A stretch of DNA of 64,000 nucleotides from JANWVO01 sp037446555 (GCA_037446555.1 JBBIIK010000002.1:1-64000); one strand, 5' to 3'. Shown: positions 18,101 to 26,983, numbered from the stretch's first letter. Made by a program: numbers and translations. The notes: generated by a model not told the origin, from the sequence alone.

Positions 18101-18360
18101 TGCGCATCCATTCGAAAGTCGCCGAACAGCGCCGGCCCGGCCAGGTTCTCGACGCGGCCGGCCGGCCCGGCCAGCGATTCGAGCCCGATCATCTCGCTGG
18201 CGCTGCGGATGGAGTGGGCCAGGCGGTGGATCTCGGCCAGCGCCCCCGGCGCGGCGGGATCCTGGCGCAGCCGCTTGGCCTCCTGCTCGAGCGCAGGCAG
18301 ATAGCTGCGGACTTCTTCGAGGAAGCTGTGCAGGACCGCGGGATCGAGTGCTTGGCTCAT
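15187..18360 (-). CDS. CheA-type hybrid histidine kinase with three Hpt domains and a C-terminal receiver
   Basis: 1057-aa chemosensory kinase resembling ChpA/PilL of Pil-Chp systems. Order: three Hpt domains (candidate phospho-His at 49, 181 and 334), Ala/Pro linker (410-445), dimerisation region, HATPase (N box HLLRNAIDHGIE 640-651, DDGAGLD 684-690, SGRGVGMDVV 736-745), CheW-like domain (about 780-915), and a REC domain with Asp979 and Lys1031. Hpt2 and Hpt3 have canonical HTLKG/HTIKG, while Hpt1 reads HSIRS and lacks the usual Lys-Gly. It is the last gene of a five-gene operon (22 bp after the MCP gene). It may control twitching motility or cyclic-nucleotide signalling. Confidence 0.92.
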   Translation of the reverse strand: MSQALDPAVLHSFLEEVRSYLPALEQEAKRLRQDPAAPGALAEIHRLAHSIRSASEMIGLESLAGPAGRVENLAGPALFGDFRMDAQGLAGLEEALGDLHRGLGAPPPESAPPATLSVVRPAPPDGSPEVAEFDPVAAELVDTFLAEAEQLLGRMDKAVAGLRVRPADAAPLLRELRQHAHTLKGAAAMAGLETAAGVAHRMEDVLDLLIVGSLPAEGEILDLLQACHDCLADLAAARGDNRALRPRVSDLLEQLSGLMAICTEEAASRQPGATAPAAGEDPLPVREETDSFLLDTFLAEAESNLAAAESALSQLAARPADPNPHLTAFRRAVHTIKGSAGMVGLMAASTVARRLQLLLDAVLSGSAPYGDACLEAMSAGFDVLSELVAAQGDNEALLDRARQALALIAAAASASAPAEAAPAAEPTQAGRPAAPPAPAHAHAEHQATVRVPVERLTGIARTLSEIFMNASGFEQQIEAFRKELDELSLNLARIRRISSQLSEAQEAAAPGAGGAAVSQEATSSASEFDVLEFDRYTRMNLIARDLAEATTDLSALSAQFQSMRAQFDTWAARQRGLSGEAQDQLMRLRMVPLESLSSRLGRTVRVTAAKTGKPVRLETSGLETEFDKSVVEQLAPALEHLLRNAIDHGIEPPQARVAAGKPETGTVRLSASRQGAHVTLQLSDDGAGLDFEKIARRAVELEWLTEEQAAAASHESLIRLIFEPGFSTVEAVSEISGRGVGMDVVRSTMESLRGRLSVQTRPGHGTTFTFVLPVSMAVDRVVILEAAGERFALPMTAMTRQMQVFDSQPVERDGQWGVVAGGGWLPACWLGEWLGLSTPEQRPSRCALLFVNNGEREFALLADRVIEAREIVTKPLAALLARLTHFSGGTILGDGSVVLILNPSAIGLEAAPPLPLSPARQRAAREETVLIVDDSISIRRSVGNLLRSSGYRTLEARDGQEALELLERRANPPDAVLMDIEMPRMDGYELAAALRARPDFESVPLLMLTSRAGEKHRQKALRLGVDRYLVKPCPDELLVAELRNFIESRRGSRLAAG

Positions 18361-18381
18361 GAGGCGCCTCCCATGCGGTGC

Positions 18382-20616
18382 TCAGACAGCTTCCACGCTC
18401 TCCGGCGTCTCGGTCGCGGCGCCGGGGGCGGCCTGCGGCGCTTCGCCGGAAGGCACGCGGAAGCGGGCGAGCGACTCGTTCAGGCTGGTGACCATGGAGG
18501 CCAGCCGGCGGATGTTCTCGGCCGCCTGAAGCGCGCCGGCGGCCGTGGTTTGCGTGGCGCGGCTGACTTCGGCCACCGTGCCGGCCACCTGCTCGCTGCT
18601 TTCCGCCTGACGCCGGGCCACTTCCGAAATGCCGCGGACAAGATCGGAGATGTGCTGGCTGACGGTTTCGATCAGGCTCAGGCGCTCGCCGGCCTCGGCC
18701 GCCACCGCAGAGCCCTCCACCACTTCGCGCGTGGTCGCCTCCATGGCCGAGATCGCCTCGTTGGTCTCTTTCTGGACCGACTGGATGAGCACGGTGATGC
18801 GGCCCGTGGCCTCGGTGGCGCGTTCGGCCAGCCGCTCCACCTCCTCGGCGACGATGGCGAAGCCCTTGCCCGACTCGCCGGCCGCGGCCGCCTGGATGGA
18901 GGCGTTCAGGGCGAGGATCGAAGTGCGGTCCGAGATCTCCGAGATGAGCTGCACGATCTCGCCGATCTCCTGCGAGCTTTCGCCGAGCCGCTTCATGCGG
19001 CGCGCGGTCTCCTGCACGTGGTGGCGGATGTTGTCCATGCCGGCCACGGTGCGGCGCACCGAATCGCCGCCGGCCAGCGCCGCCGCCAGCGCGTCCTCGG
19101 CCACGCGGGCGGCCGAGTTGGCCTGCTCGGCCACCTTCCGGATGGACTGGGCCATGGCCTGCAATGCGTTGGAGGCCGCCAGCACGCGCTCCGACTGCGC
19201 CTGGCTGCCTTCGGCCAGCGACTCGGTGACCTCCCTCACCTGGAAAGCGCTGCGGTTGACGCGCGCCGTGGTGTCCTGCACGGCGCCGATGATGGAGCGA
19301 AGCTCGCCGAGCATGTAGTTGAAGGCGTCGGCGATGGCGCCGGTCATCTCGGCGGTGACCTCGGCTTCCTTGGTCAGGTCGCCGCTGGCCACGCCGCTGA
19401 CGTCGTCGAGAAGCTTCAGGATGCTTTTCTGGATGCGGTCGCGCTCCTCGCGCGACTGGATCAGCGACAGCGTGTTGGCCAGCATCGCGTTGGTCGTCTG
19501 CGCCATCATGCCCAGCTCGTCGCGGCTGAAGACCTCGGCGCGGGCATCGTAGTTGCCCACGCCGATCTGCTCGAACGTCTCGCGCATGGAGCGGATCTGG
19601 CGGGTGATGCCGCGCTGGATGAGGAAGGCGAACAGCGCCGAGCCGGCCAGCAGCAGCAGCGCCGTCTGCAATTGCGAGTTCTTCTGCGCCGCCAGCCGCT
19701 GGAGGCGGCGGCCGAACAGCCCGTCGAGGCTGGCTGCCGTGGCGTCGTGCAGCACGAACAGCTTCTGCACCGCCGAGGCGCCGTTTTCGATGTAGCTGAC
19801 CGGCTGCACCTCGATCGAGCCCCGGTCGAGCAGCTCTTTTTGGGTCAGGTTGCGCAGGTAGCCGGCCGAATTCAGCGCCGTGGCCAGCGTGTCGTCAAGT
19901 TTCTCCCGCAGTTCGTCGTTGTAGTTGAACGCGGCGCGGTAGTCGCGCTGCAATGTTTCGAGCGAAGCGGTGACCTGCCGCACCAGGAAGCGGATCTGGG
20001 CCTCTTCCTCCGCCGTCATCGACTGCCGCGCGGCGACGCCGGAACCGTAGGTGGCGAGCTGCCCGAGGTACTCCACCGTCCACGGCACCTGTTGCAGGAC
20101 CGAGTCGACCAGGTAGTAACTGTCCAGCTCCGGATCCGTGGTCAGCCCCGTCTTGTCGCCCACCAGGCGGATGTGCTGGATGATCTGGCCCACAAGCTGC
20201 GTGTGCTGCTGGAAGCTGTCCTGCGCCTTGAGCTTTGTATAGTTCTCGCGGAGGTCGTTCCAGGAGGCGCGGATCGCCTCCCAGGATTGCGTCGTGCCAA
20301 GGCGGCGCCCCATGCGAGCGTCCACCTGGTTGACGGCTTCCATCGCCTCGGCGATCTGCCCCTGCGTCCTCTCAAGGATCGAAGCCACGCTGGCATCGCC
20401 GTTCAATAGCGCGCTGGCGGCGGCACGGTGATGGGGGACGCGCTCAAGCAACTGGCGAAGAGGCCGGATGTAGGCCAGCCCTTCCCGTTCCCGCTCCGTG
20501 CGGGCGATCTGTTCGTTCTGCGAGTTCAGGAACAGGTACAGCAGGGTTGTCACCGGAATGGCGGCCAAAAGGCCGGCGATGAGCAGCTTCTGCCAGATCT
20601 TCAGGTTGCCAATCAT
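18382..20616 (-). CDS. Methyl-accepting chemotaxis protein, PilJ-like
   Basis: 744-aa transmembrane receptor. Membrane segments at about 11-30 and 316-334 enclose a mostly helical periplasmic sensor of about 285 aa containing DPELDSYYLVDS. Two HAMP-like segments follow (about 335-388 and 395-441), then the long coiled coil with the signalling tip at about 566-600 (NASIQAAAAGESGKGFAIVAEE broken by tip residues). The double HAMP and tip sequence resemble PilJ. It lies between the CheW-like and CheA genes and is the probable input of that array. There is no CheR or CheB in the window, so methylation of this receptor is uncertain. Confidence 0.9.
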   Translation of the reverse strand: MIGNLKIWQKLLIAGLLAAIPVTTLLYLFLNSQNEQIARTEREREGLAYIRPLRQLLERVPHHRAAASALLNGDASVASILERTQGQIAEAMEAVNQVDARMGRRLGTTQSWEAIRASWNDLRENYTKLKAQDSFQQHTQLVGQIIQHIRLVGDKTGLTTDPELDSYYLVDSVLQQVPWTVEYLGQLATYGSGVAARQSMTAEEEAQIRFLVRQVTASLETLQRDYRAAFNYNDELREKLDDTLATALNSAGYLRNLTQKELLDRGSIEVQPVSYIENGASAVQKLFVLHDATAASLDGLFGRRLQRLAAQKNSQLQTALLLLAGSALFAFLIQRGITRQIRSMRETFEQIGVGNYDARAEVFSRDELGMMAQTTNAMLANTLSLIQSREERDRIQKSILKLLDDVSGVASGDLTKEAEVTAEMTGAIADAFNYMLGELRSIIGAVQDTTARVNRSAFQVREVTESLAEGSQAQSERVLAASNALQAMAQSIRKVAEQANSAARVAEDALAAALAGGDSVRRTVAGMDNIRHHVQETARRMKRLGESSQEIGEIVQLISEISDRTSILALNASIQAAAAGESGKGFAIVAEEVERLAERATEATGRITVLIQSVQKETNEAISAMEATTREVVEGSAVAAEAGERLSLIETVSQHISDLVRGISEVARRQAESSEQVAGTVAEVSRATQTTAAGALQAAENIRRLASMVTSLNESLARFRVPSGEAPQAAPGAATETPESVEAV

Positions 20617-20688
20617 CTCCTCGCTACCTCCTGCCCGGCGCGGGACCGGGCGCCTTCGGCAATGCGTTCGCGCCTCATGCCGTCTCCA

Positions 20689-22623
20689 CTAGGGCCGGCC
20701 GGCGGACTGGGCCGCCCGCTCCAGGGCCTCGGTGCTGAACAAGGCCGAGGGGTCAAGCCACAATACCTGGCGGCCGCGGTGCTCGATCACGCCGCGGCTG
20801 ACCTCGGGGCGCGGCGCCCGCGCGACACTGTCCGCACGCAGCGGCGCAAGCCCGTTGAGTTCCTCCACCAGAAGCGCCACCGGCGGCTCCTCCGGCCCTG
20901 CCTGCGCCACCACAAGGCGGGCCTGCGTCCCTGCCTGCCCCTCCGCGCCGAGAAGGGCGGCCAAGTCGAGCAGGGGAAGAATCTCGCCGCGCAAATTGAT
21001 GAGGCCCTTGACGAAAGCCGGCGCTCCGGGCACTGCGGTGACACGCCCCACCCTTTCGACCTCGCGGACATGCTCCATGTGGAGGCCGCAGGACTGGCCG
21101 CCTACGCGGAACACCAGAAGGCGCGGCCCCTGCTCGGGCGCTGCCGTCAACGTGGAGCGGCTCTTCAGAATCTTGTCGAGATCGCCAATCGACTCCAGGC
21201 GAGTGCGCAACCGCTCCGGCAAGCCCAGCGCCATCAAAGCCGCGGCCGGCGGAATGGGGGACGCATCGGACTGGGACTCCTCCGGCAACCGCCGCACCGG
21301 CCCTTCCGCGGGTGAGGGGGGCGGCGGCGCGGCGCTCGCGGCGGACGGTGCCGCACCGGTCTGCGCCGGCTTCTCCTCCGGCGAGGCGGGCGCGGTGGCA
21401 GGAACCGACGAGCGCATGATGGAACGCGCGGCATCCAGCAGCCGGTCGACCATCCGCTCGGCTTGCTCGGCGTCTACCAATTCAAAGTCGTCTTCTTCGT
21501 GGGAGGGCTCTGCCGCTGGAGCTTGCCAACCGGAATGGGCGGGCGCGGCAGGAGGCGCAGCTTCGCTCCGGGAAAACTCCGGCGTGGCCGCCGGCCCGGC
21601 GGTGGGCGACGGCTCCAGCGGCTCCGCCGGCTGCGTCACACGCTGCACCAGAGCCGCGTCCACCGGCGGGATGGGCTCTTCCACCGGCTCTGCAGAGGGC
21701 AGATCCAGCCCGGCCGCTTCCATCTCCGGCGGGGGCGCGAACGCACTCTCCAGCGTCTGCGCCACCTTGCCGCCAGCCTCTTCCGAGAGGGCCGTCTCCT
21801 CTGCCGCTTGGGCATCCGGGTGCGCCCGTACCTCATCGACAGGCAGGAAGGGTTCTTCGATGGACGGTTCTGCCGGGAGGTCCGCGGCGTGAGACTCGCT
21901 CGCCCGCAGGGGCCCGGCTGCGGCCTCGGGCTGCTCTGCAGGCAGGGATTCAGGCGGCGACAGGACGGGCAGGAGCGCAGGGATCTCATCCACCGGTTCC
22001 GCCGCAGGCTCGAGGGTCCGGGCGGATTCGAGCTCAGCCGCCGGGTGGAGCGTCTCCTCTCCGCCAGACGCCTCTTCAACAAGCGCTGACAGGATCTCCG
22101 GGAACTCCGCAGTGGCTTCCAGCGGCGCTGAGGACGCAAAGCCGGACTGGATTTCCGGCTCATCCCGAGTGTCGCCGGGCGCCTCCGCTGGCAACTGCGG
22201 GGATTCCGCCAGCGCCGGCGGCTCCGCCGGGGCGTCAAACTCGTCCGCCGCTACTGCGGGCTGCGCCTCCAGAACCGGCGCGACCGGGCCGGCCTCTGCG
22301 TTGGCGGCCTCTTCCGCAACGGCCTCCGCGGCGGACTCCTCCAGCAACCTCACCAGCAGGATGCCGGAAATATCGGCGCTTTCGGCCTCCTCGCGGAGCT
22401 GCCCGGATTGATCGAGGGCGCGGAGCAGTTCGGGCGCCTCGGCCGGCGGCGGCGTGGCCTCCACCGGCCATTCCACGGCCTCGATCGCGCCTCCTTCCGG
22501 CAGCTCTTCCGCGACCTGTTGGGCGGCTTCGCTCGAGGCCAGCAACTCGGCCAGCAGTCCGGCCAGGGGCAGGTCCTCGGTGCCGGGCGGGGGATCGGAG
22601 GGCTGTTGCCATTGCTGGTCCAT
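20689..22623 (-). CDS. CheW-domain coupling protein with long acidic N-terminal region
   Basis: 644 aa. The C-terminal 150 residues form a CheW/PilI-type domain (LLVFRVGGQSCGLHMEHVREVERV, VPGAPAFVKGLINLRGEILPLLDL). The first 440 or so are strongly acidic and Pro/Ala/Glu-rich with no recognisable domain and look disordered. A short amphipathic piece (about 395-420, EDDFELVDAEQAERMVDRLLDAA) interrupts this. Canonical CheW proteins are near 160 aa, so the extension is unusual. The start is ATG at 22623, 25 bp after the CheY-like gene. Role: couples the MCP to the CheA hybrid in the same operon. Confidence 0.85.
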   Translation of the reverse strand: MDQQWQQPSDPPPGTEDLPLAGLLAELLASSEAAQQVAEELPEGGAIEAVEWPVEATPPPAEAPELLRALDQSGQLREEAESADISGILLVRLLEESAAEAVAEEAANAEAGPVAPVLEAQPAVAADEFDAPAEPPALAESPQLPAEAPGDTRDEPEIQSGFASSAPLEATAEFPEILSALVEEASGGEETLHPAAELESARTLEPAAEPVDEIPALLPVLSPPESLPAEQPEAAAGPLRASESHAADLPAEPSIEEPFLPVDEVRAHPDAQAAEETALSEEAGGKVAQTLESAFAPPPEMEAAGLDLPSAEPVEEPIPPVDAALVQRVTQPAEPLEPSPTAGPAATPEFSRSEAAPPAAPAHSGWQAPAAEPSHEEDDFELVDAEQAERMVDRLLDAARSIMRSSVPATAPASPEEKPAQTGAAPSAASAAPPPPSPAEGPVRRLPEESQSDASPIPPAAALMALGLPERLRTRLESIGDLDKILKSRSTLTAAPEQGPRLLVFRVGGQSCGLHMEHVREVERVGRVTAVPGAPAFVKGLINLRGEILPLLDLAALLGAEGQAGTQARLVVAQAGPEEPPVALLVEELNGLAPLRADSVARAPRPEVSRGVIEHRGRQVLWLDPSALFSTEALERAAQSAGRP

Positions 22624-22648
22624 CGGGTGTTTCTCCGGCTTCCGGGCT

Positions 22649-23014
22649 TCAGTGCAGGCGCGATTCGACCTCCGCGGCAAGTTCTTCTGGACGGAAGGGC
22701 TTGGTGATGTAGCCGTCGGCGCCCTGCTTCAGACCCCAGTAACGGTCGAATTCTTGCGTCTTGCTGCTGACAAAGATGACAGGGATGGCGCGCAAGTCGG
22801 CGTCGTTCTTGATCTGCCGGCAGACCTGGAAGCCGCTCACCTTGGGCAAGACCACGTCGAGCAGGATCAGGTCCGGCTTGTGCAGCCGGGCCTGCGCCAG
22901 CGCGCGCTCACCGTCTTCGGCCACCAGCAGGTCGTAGCCGCGGTTGGCCAGTGCGGCCTGCATCAACTGGAGGTGAGCGGGGCTGTCTTCCACCAGCAGG
23001 ATTCGTTTCGCCAT
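22649..23014 (-). CDS. CheY-like single-domain response regulator (PilH/PilG type)
   Basis: 121-aa receiver domain alone. MAKRILLVEDSPAHLQ carries the acidic pocket, Asp53 (LILLDVVLP) is the phosphorylation site and Lys105 (GYITKPFRPEE) is conserved. The start is ATG at 23014, giving a compact REC domain; upstream in-frame codons overlap the preceding gene. It is the second gene of the chemosensory operon and presumably accepts phosphate from the CheA hybrid. Confidence 0.93.
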   Translation of the reverse strand: MAKRILLVEDSPAHLQLMQAALANRGYDLLVAEDGERALAQARLHKPDLILLDVVLPKVSGFQVCRQIKNDADLRAIPVIFVSSKTQEFDRYWGLKQGADGYITKPFRPEELAAEVESRLH

Positions 23015-23043
23015 GATCGGTTCCACCTCTTCACGCCGCCCGC

Positions 23044-24108
23044 TCATGCGTGGCGGGCGGCCGCATACTTCTCCACAACTTCGGCCAGAGTGGCCTCCCG
23101 GAACGGTTTGGTGATGTAGTCTGTGGCGCCGGCCAGACGGCCTTTCACCTTGTCGAAGAAGCCGTCCTTGCCGGAGAGCATGACGACCGGGATGGACTTT
23201 GTGGCCGGCGCCTGCTTGATCACCTTGCACACCTGGTAACCGTCCATGCCGGGCATGGTGATGTCGAGCAGGACCAGATCCGGCGTCTCCTCCTTGAGCC
23301 GGGCCAGCGCCTGCATGCCGTCTGCGGCGGTCAGGACGCGGTAGCCGAGGCGCTCAAGCGTGATGGAGACGATCTTGCGCACCGTCATGCTGTCGTCGAC
23401 GGCGAGCACGAGGCGCCGCGCGGCGAGCTTTGCGGCCAGCCGCTCGACGCCCGCATGGCCGGGATGGAGTTCGGCGGCGCGTTTCAGGTGCGGCAGGGCC
23501 TCGCCCGAGCGGTTCAGGTTCAGCAGGCACAGGGCCATCAGCAGGCGGTCGGCGAAGCTGTCCTGCCGTGACAGGCGGGCCTGGAGCCGCTGCATGGCGT
23601 CCTGGAGGAACTCTTCGTTGACGCCCTTGTTCTGGGCGTACTCGTCCGGATCGGCGAGCATGGCCAGGATGCCGCAGCGGGGGCACCGGCGCTCGGCGCG
23701 CGGCGAGCGCTCGCCGCAAGCGGGGCAGGTCCAGGCCGCCGGCGCGGGGGCGGCGGCGGACGGGGGCCCCGCCTGGGCGGCGGGTGCATGGCCGTTGCCG
23801 CTTGCGGCTGCGGGCTTCTGGCCGCCGCGGGCGTAGCGCGCGCCGCTCTCCTGGAGCCGGGCCAACGCCATGGCGTTCAGGGCCTGCTGGTTGTTCGGGT
23901 TGATGTCGAGGACGCGCCCGAGCGCCTCCATGGCCTGCTGCTTGTCCTCGCTGAGCGCGGCCACCCACAGCCAGGCGCTTTCGTTGCGCGGATCGCGCTC
24001 CACCAGCTCGGCCAGGATCTGGCGCGCCAGCTGGCGCTGACCCAGCTTGGCCGCGGTGATCGCCTCCGCCAGCGCGACCTGCGGCTTGACCCAAGCCGCA
24101 TCTGTCAT
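23044..24108 (-). CDS. TPR - zinc ribbon - TPR - receiver protein, first gene of chemosensory operon
   Basis: 354 aa with an unusual order: TPR-like helices (about 8-90), a Pro/Ala linker, a zinc ribbon with Cys128, Cys131, Cys142 and Cys145 (CPACGERSP...CPRCG), a second helical/TPR block (about 165-230), and a C-terminal REC domain with Asp282 (LVLLDITMPGMDG) and a KPF motif. The start is set at ATG 24108, with GGAG 9 nt upstream; ATG 24123 is an alternative. It may be a scaffold-type response regulator of the Pil-Chp-like array that follows. Function not established. Confidence 0.8.
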   Translation of the reverse strand: MTDAAWVKPQVALAEAITAAKLGQRQLARQILAELVERDPRNESAWLWVAALSEDKQQAMEALGRVLDINPNNQQALNAMALARLQESGARYARGGQKPAAASGNGHAPAAQAGPPSAAAPAPAAWTCPACGERSPRAERRCPRCGILAMLADPDEYAQNKGVNEEFLQDAMQRLQARLSRQDSFADRLLMALCLLNLNRSGEALPHLKRAAELHPGHAGVERLAAKLAARRLVLAVDDSMTVRKIVSITLERLGYRVLTAADGMQALARLKEETPDLVLLDITMPGMDGYQVCKVIKQAPATKSIPVVMLSGKDGFFDKVKGRLAGATDYITKPFREATLAEVVEKYAAARHA

Positions 24109-24283
24109 GCTCCGAGTCTCCATGAGCCGGCCTGTACGCTCTGTTCCGCCCGGCGCGGCGGACGCTTCACACCCATCTTGCGTACTACCTGCTATTCGGA
24201 ACAATCAGAGAAACACTTTAGGGAGAATTGCCCATTCGCCGGATCCACGATCCGCCGCAGCTTTCCCCGGCAGCAGCGGAGCT

Positions 24284-26077
24284 TCATTCAATGCGAAGCG
24301 ACTCCAGCACAAGGCTCAGTTCGCGGGCATCGCCGGCGGGACGGAACCAGCGGTCGGCTTCGAGAACGATCTCCAGCCGGTCCCGGGCGGCGGGCAGAGG
24401 GGCGCTTCTCACCAACTGCTTCCCAGGCTGGAGCGGGGAGCGAAGGACCTCCGCTCCGTTGACAGTGACTGTGAGGCTGCGGGCAGGGGAGGCTTCGGGC
24501 AGGAATAGATCCACGACGAGCACGCCGGGCTTGGGCTTCAGCGCGACGCGGGCGCGGCGCGCCATCCAGCGGTAGGCGCCGTTTTCGAGGCCGTAGATGC
24601 CCTCAAGGATGTAGTCGTCGGCGTCCGGGGCGTTCATCGGAAGCTCGGACCGTTCGAGGGAGACGGGCACGACACGCGTGACGGTGACGCGGTCGAGCGG
24701 CTTGCAGCTCCAGTCGAAGGGGCGCAGCCCGAGAGCGCTGGTCATCCATGCCGATCTCGAGTGAAGCCCCATCAACTGCAGGGGCAGGGCGGGCTGGATG
24801 TCGAAGGCGGCCTCGGTTCGGGCGCGCCCCCCGCCGGTGGAATATTGAACGGGGAAGCCAAGTTCGCTGCGGACGATGACAGAATCCGGGCCGAGCCGTT
24901 CCCCGGCCATCACCGGGTGCGCGCCGCGCTGTTCGAGATAGTAGCGCAGGCTCCATTCTCCTGCGACGTAGAGCCGGGGCGCCGGCGGGACCTTCTCCGC
25001 GATCTCCTTGTACCCTTGCCAGTGGTGCATGGCGGCCCAGGCGAGGGCAAAAGCGAGCGCTGCTTGTGCGGCGGCGGAGACGGCGAAGCGGCAACGCCCG
25101 AGCCTCTCTGCGGCGAGAATCGCCAGAGGAGGCGCGATGGGCAACAGGTATCGCGCCGCTCCGGCGAAGAAGAGAACCAGAGAGGCAGCGAAGTAGATCC
25201 GGACCCACCAGCCGAGCCAACCCTCCACGCGCCAGAGGATCAGGACTCCCAGCGCGAATGAGGCCCAGAACAGGGGGTGCGGATCGAGCCACGCCGCCGG
25301 AAGGCCGGCGGCGAGCGGCCAGGCGAGCCGCAGCTCGGCCACGGGACCGGTGAGCCAGCCCAGATGGGCCGTAAGCGCGGCGGCGCTGGAGAGCTTGTTC
25401 TGCCATCTCTGCAAGCCGTAATCGCTGAAATACTGCGCCGTCATGGCCAGCGGCCAGACGCCCGCCGAGACCCGCTCCAGCAACTGATAGGCGGCGACGG
25501 CGGCAGCAGGGGCGAGAGCCGCAAGGCGTCCCGGACCGTAAAGCCAGAGCACGGGAATGAAGATCACGGCCTGATAGGCGGCCAGCCCGGACAGGAACAG
25601 CGGGATGGCAGCCAGCCAGGGCCGGCCGTGAACATAGAACGCTGCGCCGGAGACGAGGCAGGCGAGGAAGAGCACGTCGGAGTCGAACGTGTTGGAGGAT
25701 ACCCAGAGCACCGGAGTGCAGGCGAAGAGAAGCGCCGCGGCCAGCGCGTGCTCTGTAAAGCGGCGGGCCAGTGCATAGCAGGCGACCACGGCGGCGAGCA
25801 TCAGGGATCCGTACCAGAGGCGCTGCACGGGGAGCGAATCAGGCAGCAGGCCGAGGAGGAATGCGTTCAGCGGCGGGTGCGGGTGGCCAAGCATCGAGAC
25901 GAGGCGGCCGTGGAAGACATATTGCGCCTGATGGGGGTGCAGGGGATTCGTGCGCGCGTGTCCGGCGCCCTTCAGGTAGTAAATGTCGTCGCCCTGCAAA
26001 GGGTGATGGAAAAACGGGGCCCGCACGGCAGCCACGAAGAGGGCCAGCAGTAGCAAGTCGCGCAGGATTGTCCGCAT
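24284..26077 (-). CDS. Polytopic GT-C-type membrane glycosyltransferase (putative)
   Basis: 597 aa. About the first 370 residues form 9-11 hydrophobic helices. After the first comes a loop with HPLQGDDIYYL, whose acidic pair is reminiscent of the catalytic Asp in the first loop of GT-C enzymes (ArnT/PMT type). The C-terminal 220 residues form a soluble domain that ends in a beta-rich segment (LVVDLFLPEASPARSLTVTVNG). By family knowledge it would move a sugar from a lipid-linked donor outside the membrane; acceptor unknown. The start is ATG at 26077; a GTG three codons earlier is possible. It follows a GT9 gene on the same strand. Confidence 0.65.
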   Translation of the reverse strand: MRTILRDLLLLALFVAAVRAPFFHHPLQGDDIYYLKGAGHARTNPLHPHQAQYVFHGRLVSMLGHPHPPLNAFLLGLLPDSLPVQRLWYGSLMLAAVVACYALARRFTEHALAAALLFACTPVLWVSSNTFDSDVLFLACLVSGAAFYVHGRPWLAAIPLFLSGLAAYQAVIFIPVLWLYGPGRLAALAPAAAVAAYQLLERVSAGVWPLAMTAQYFSDYGLQRWQNKLSSAAALTAHLGWLTGPVAELRLAWPLAAGLPAAWLDPHPLFWASFALGVLILWRVEGWLGWWVRIYFAASLVLFFAGAARYLLPIAPPLAILAAERLGRCRFAVSAAAQAALAFALAWAAMHHWQGYKEIAEKVPPAPRLYVAGEWSLRYYLEQRGAHPVMAGERLGPDSVIVRSELGFPVQYSTGGGRARTEAAFDIQPALPLQLMGLHSRSAWMTSALGLRPFDWSCKPLDRVTVTRVVPVSLERSELPMNAPDADDYILEGIYGLENGAYRWMARRARVALKPKPGVLVVDLFLPEASPARSLTVTVNGAEVLRSPLQPGKQLVRSAPLPAARDRLEIVLEADRWFRPAGDARELSLVLESLRIE

Positions 26078-26146
26078 AGGCGCCACGCCAGTGCGGCGGG
26101 CAAACGTCCAGTGTAAGGCCGCGTGCAGCGGAGCGTCCAGCGGCGC

Positions 26147-26983
26147 TCAGCGGGCGAAGCCGGCGGCGGCTTCGGCGGCGTCTTCCGGCGGGGTTTCGAA
26201 AGGCAGGACGCAGACGCGGCCGCGGGGCGCCCACACGCGGGGATCGGTGGGGCCGAACAGGGCGACGACGGGTACGCCGCAGGCGGCGGCCAGATGGGTG
26301 GTGCCGGAGTCGTTGCCGATGTAGACAGCCGCGGCGCAGAGCCAGCGTGCGAGGCCGCGCAGATCGGGAAGGCGCACCGCGCCGGGGAGTTGCTCTTCCG
26401 GGCCGGCGCACCAGTAGACGGGCATGCGGCAAGCGAGGAGGTCGGCGGCGGCGCGGAAGCGCTCGAGCGGCCAGTTCTTCTTCGGGCTGCCGGAGAAGGG
26501 GTGGATCACGGCGAAGCCCGCGGATGGAGCCTGGAAGGGGAGACGAGGGACGCCGCCCGGGGACGCGCCGGCGTGCTTAAGATAAAAGTCGACTGCATGC
26601 AGGCCGCAGCCTTCAGGCGGGAGGGCGCGGTGGAACTCGAAGGGGAGGCCGCGGACCTGTTCGCGGAAGTCGTCACGCGCGGCGCCATACCAGGAGACGA
26701 TGCGGCCGAAGCGGGCGAGCCGTTCGATCGCCGCGGGGGAGAGGCGGAGCTGATCGAGGCCCATGCGGTAAAGAGAGCGCGCCGGGGCGATGTGCTGGTA
26801 GAGGGGGATGTTCTGCTCCGGGCACCAGATTTCGGCGGGCGCGAGATGTTCGACTGCCGGAAGGCTGACGATGGCGTCGCCGATGGCGCCGGGGCGGATG
26901 ACGAGGGTGCGCGGGGCTACTGGACGAGCAGCGGGACTTTGACGTCGATCGTCTTCGGGGGGAAGCACATCTTGTCGTTGCAC
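26147..26983 (-). CDS. Glycosyltransferase family 9 (ADP-heptose:LPS heptosyltransferase-like)
   Basis: Likely adds a heptose or similar sugar in lipopolysaccharide core assembly on the cytoplasmic face. The family N-terminus RTLVIRPGAIGDAIVSLPAVEHL and C-terminal donor-site region YIGNDSGTTHLAAACGVPVVALFGPTDP are clear, with FAVIHPFSGSPKKNWPLERF between them. At 278 aa it is shorter than the usual 330-350. The start is uncertain: ATG 26983 overlaps the preceding gene by 67 bp and GTG 26968 is another option, since the conserved domain begins close to position 26917. Confidence 0.82.
   Translation of the reverse strand: MQRQDVLPPEDDRRQSPAARPVAPRTLVIRPGAIGDAIVSLPAVEHLAPAEIWCPEQNIPLYQHIAPARSLYRMGLDQLRLSPAAIERLARFGRIVSWYGAARDDFREQVRGLPFEFHRALPPEGCGLHAVDFYLKHAGASPGGVPRLPFQAPSAGFAVIHPFSGSPKKNWPLERFRAAADLLACRMPVYWCAGPEEQLPGAVRLPDLRGLARWLCAAAVYIGNDSGTTHLAAACGVPVVALFGPTDPRVWAPRGRVCVLPFETPPEDAAEAAAGFAR

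Noticed and set aside
16663..20409. 1248-aa plus-strand ORF opposite the chemosensory genes
   Set aside because: No motif, highly biased composition (Arg, Gly, His, Leu, Gln), antisense to two well-supported genes.
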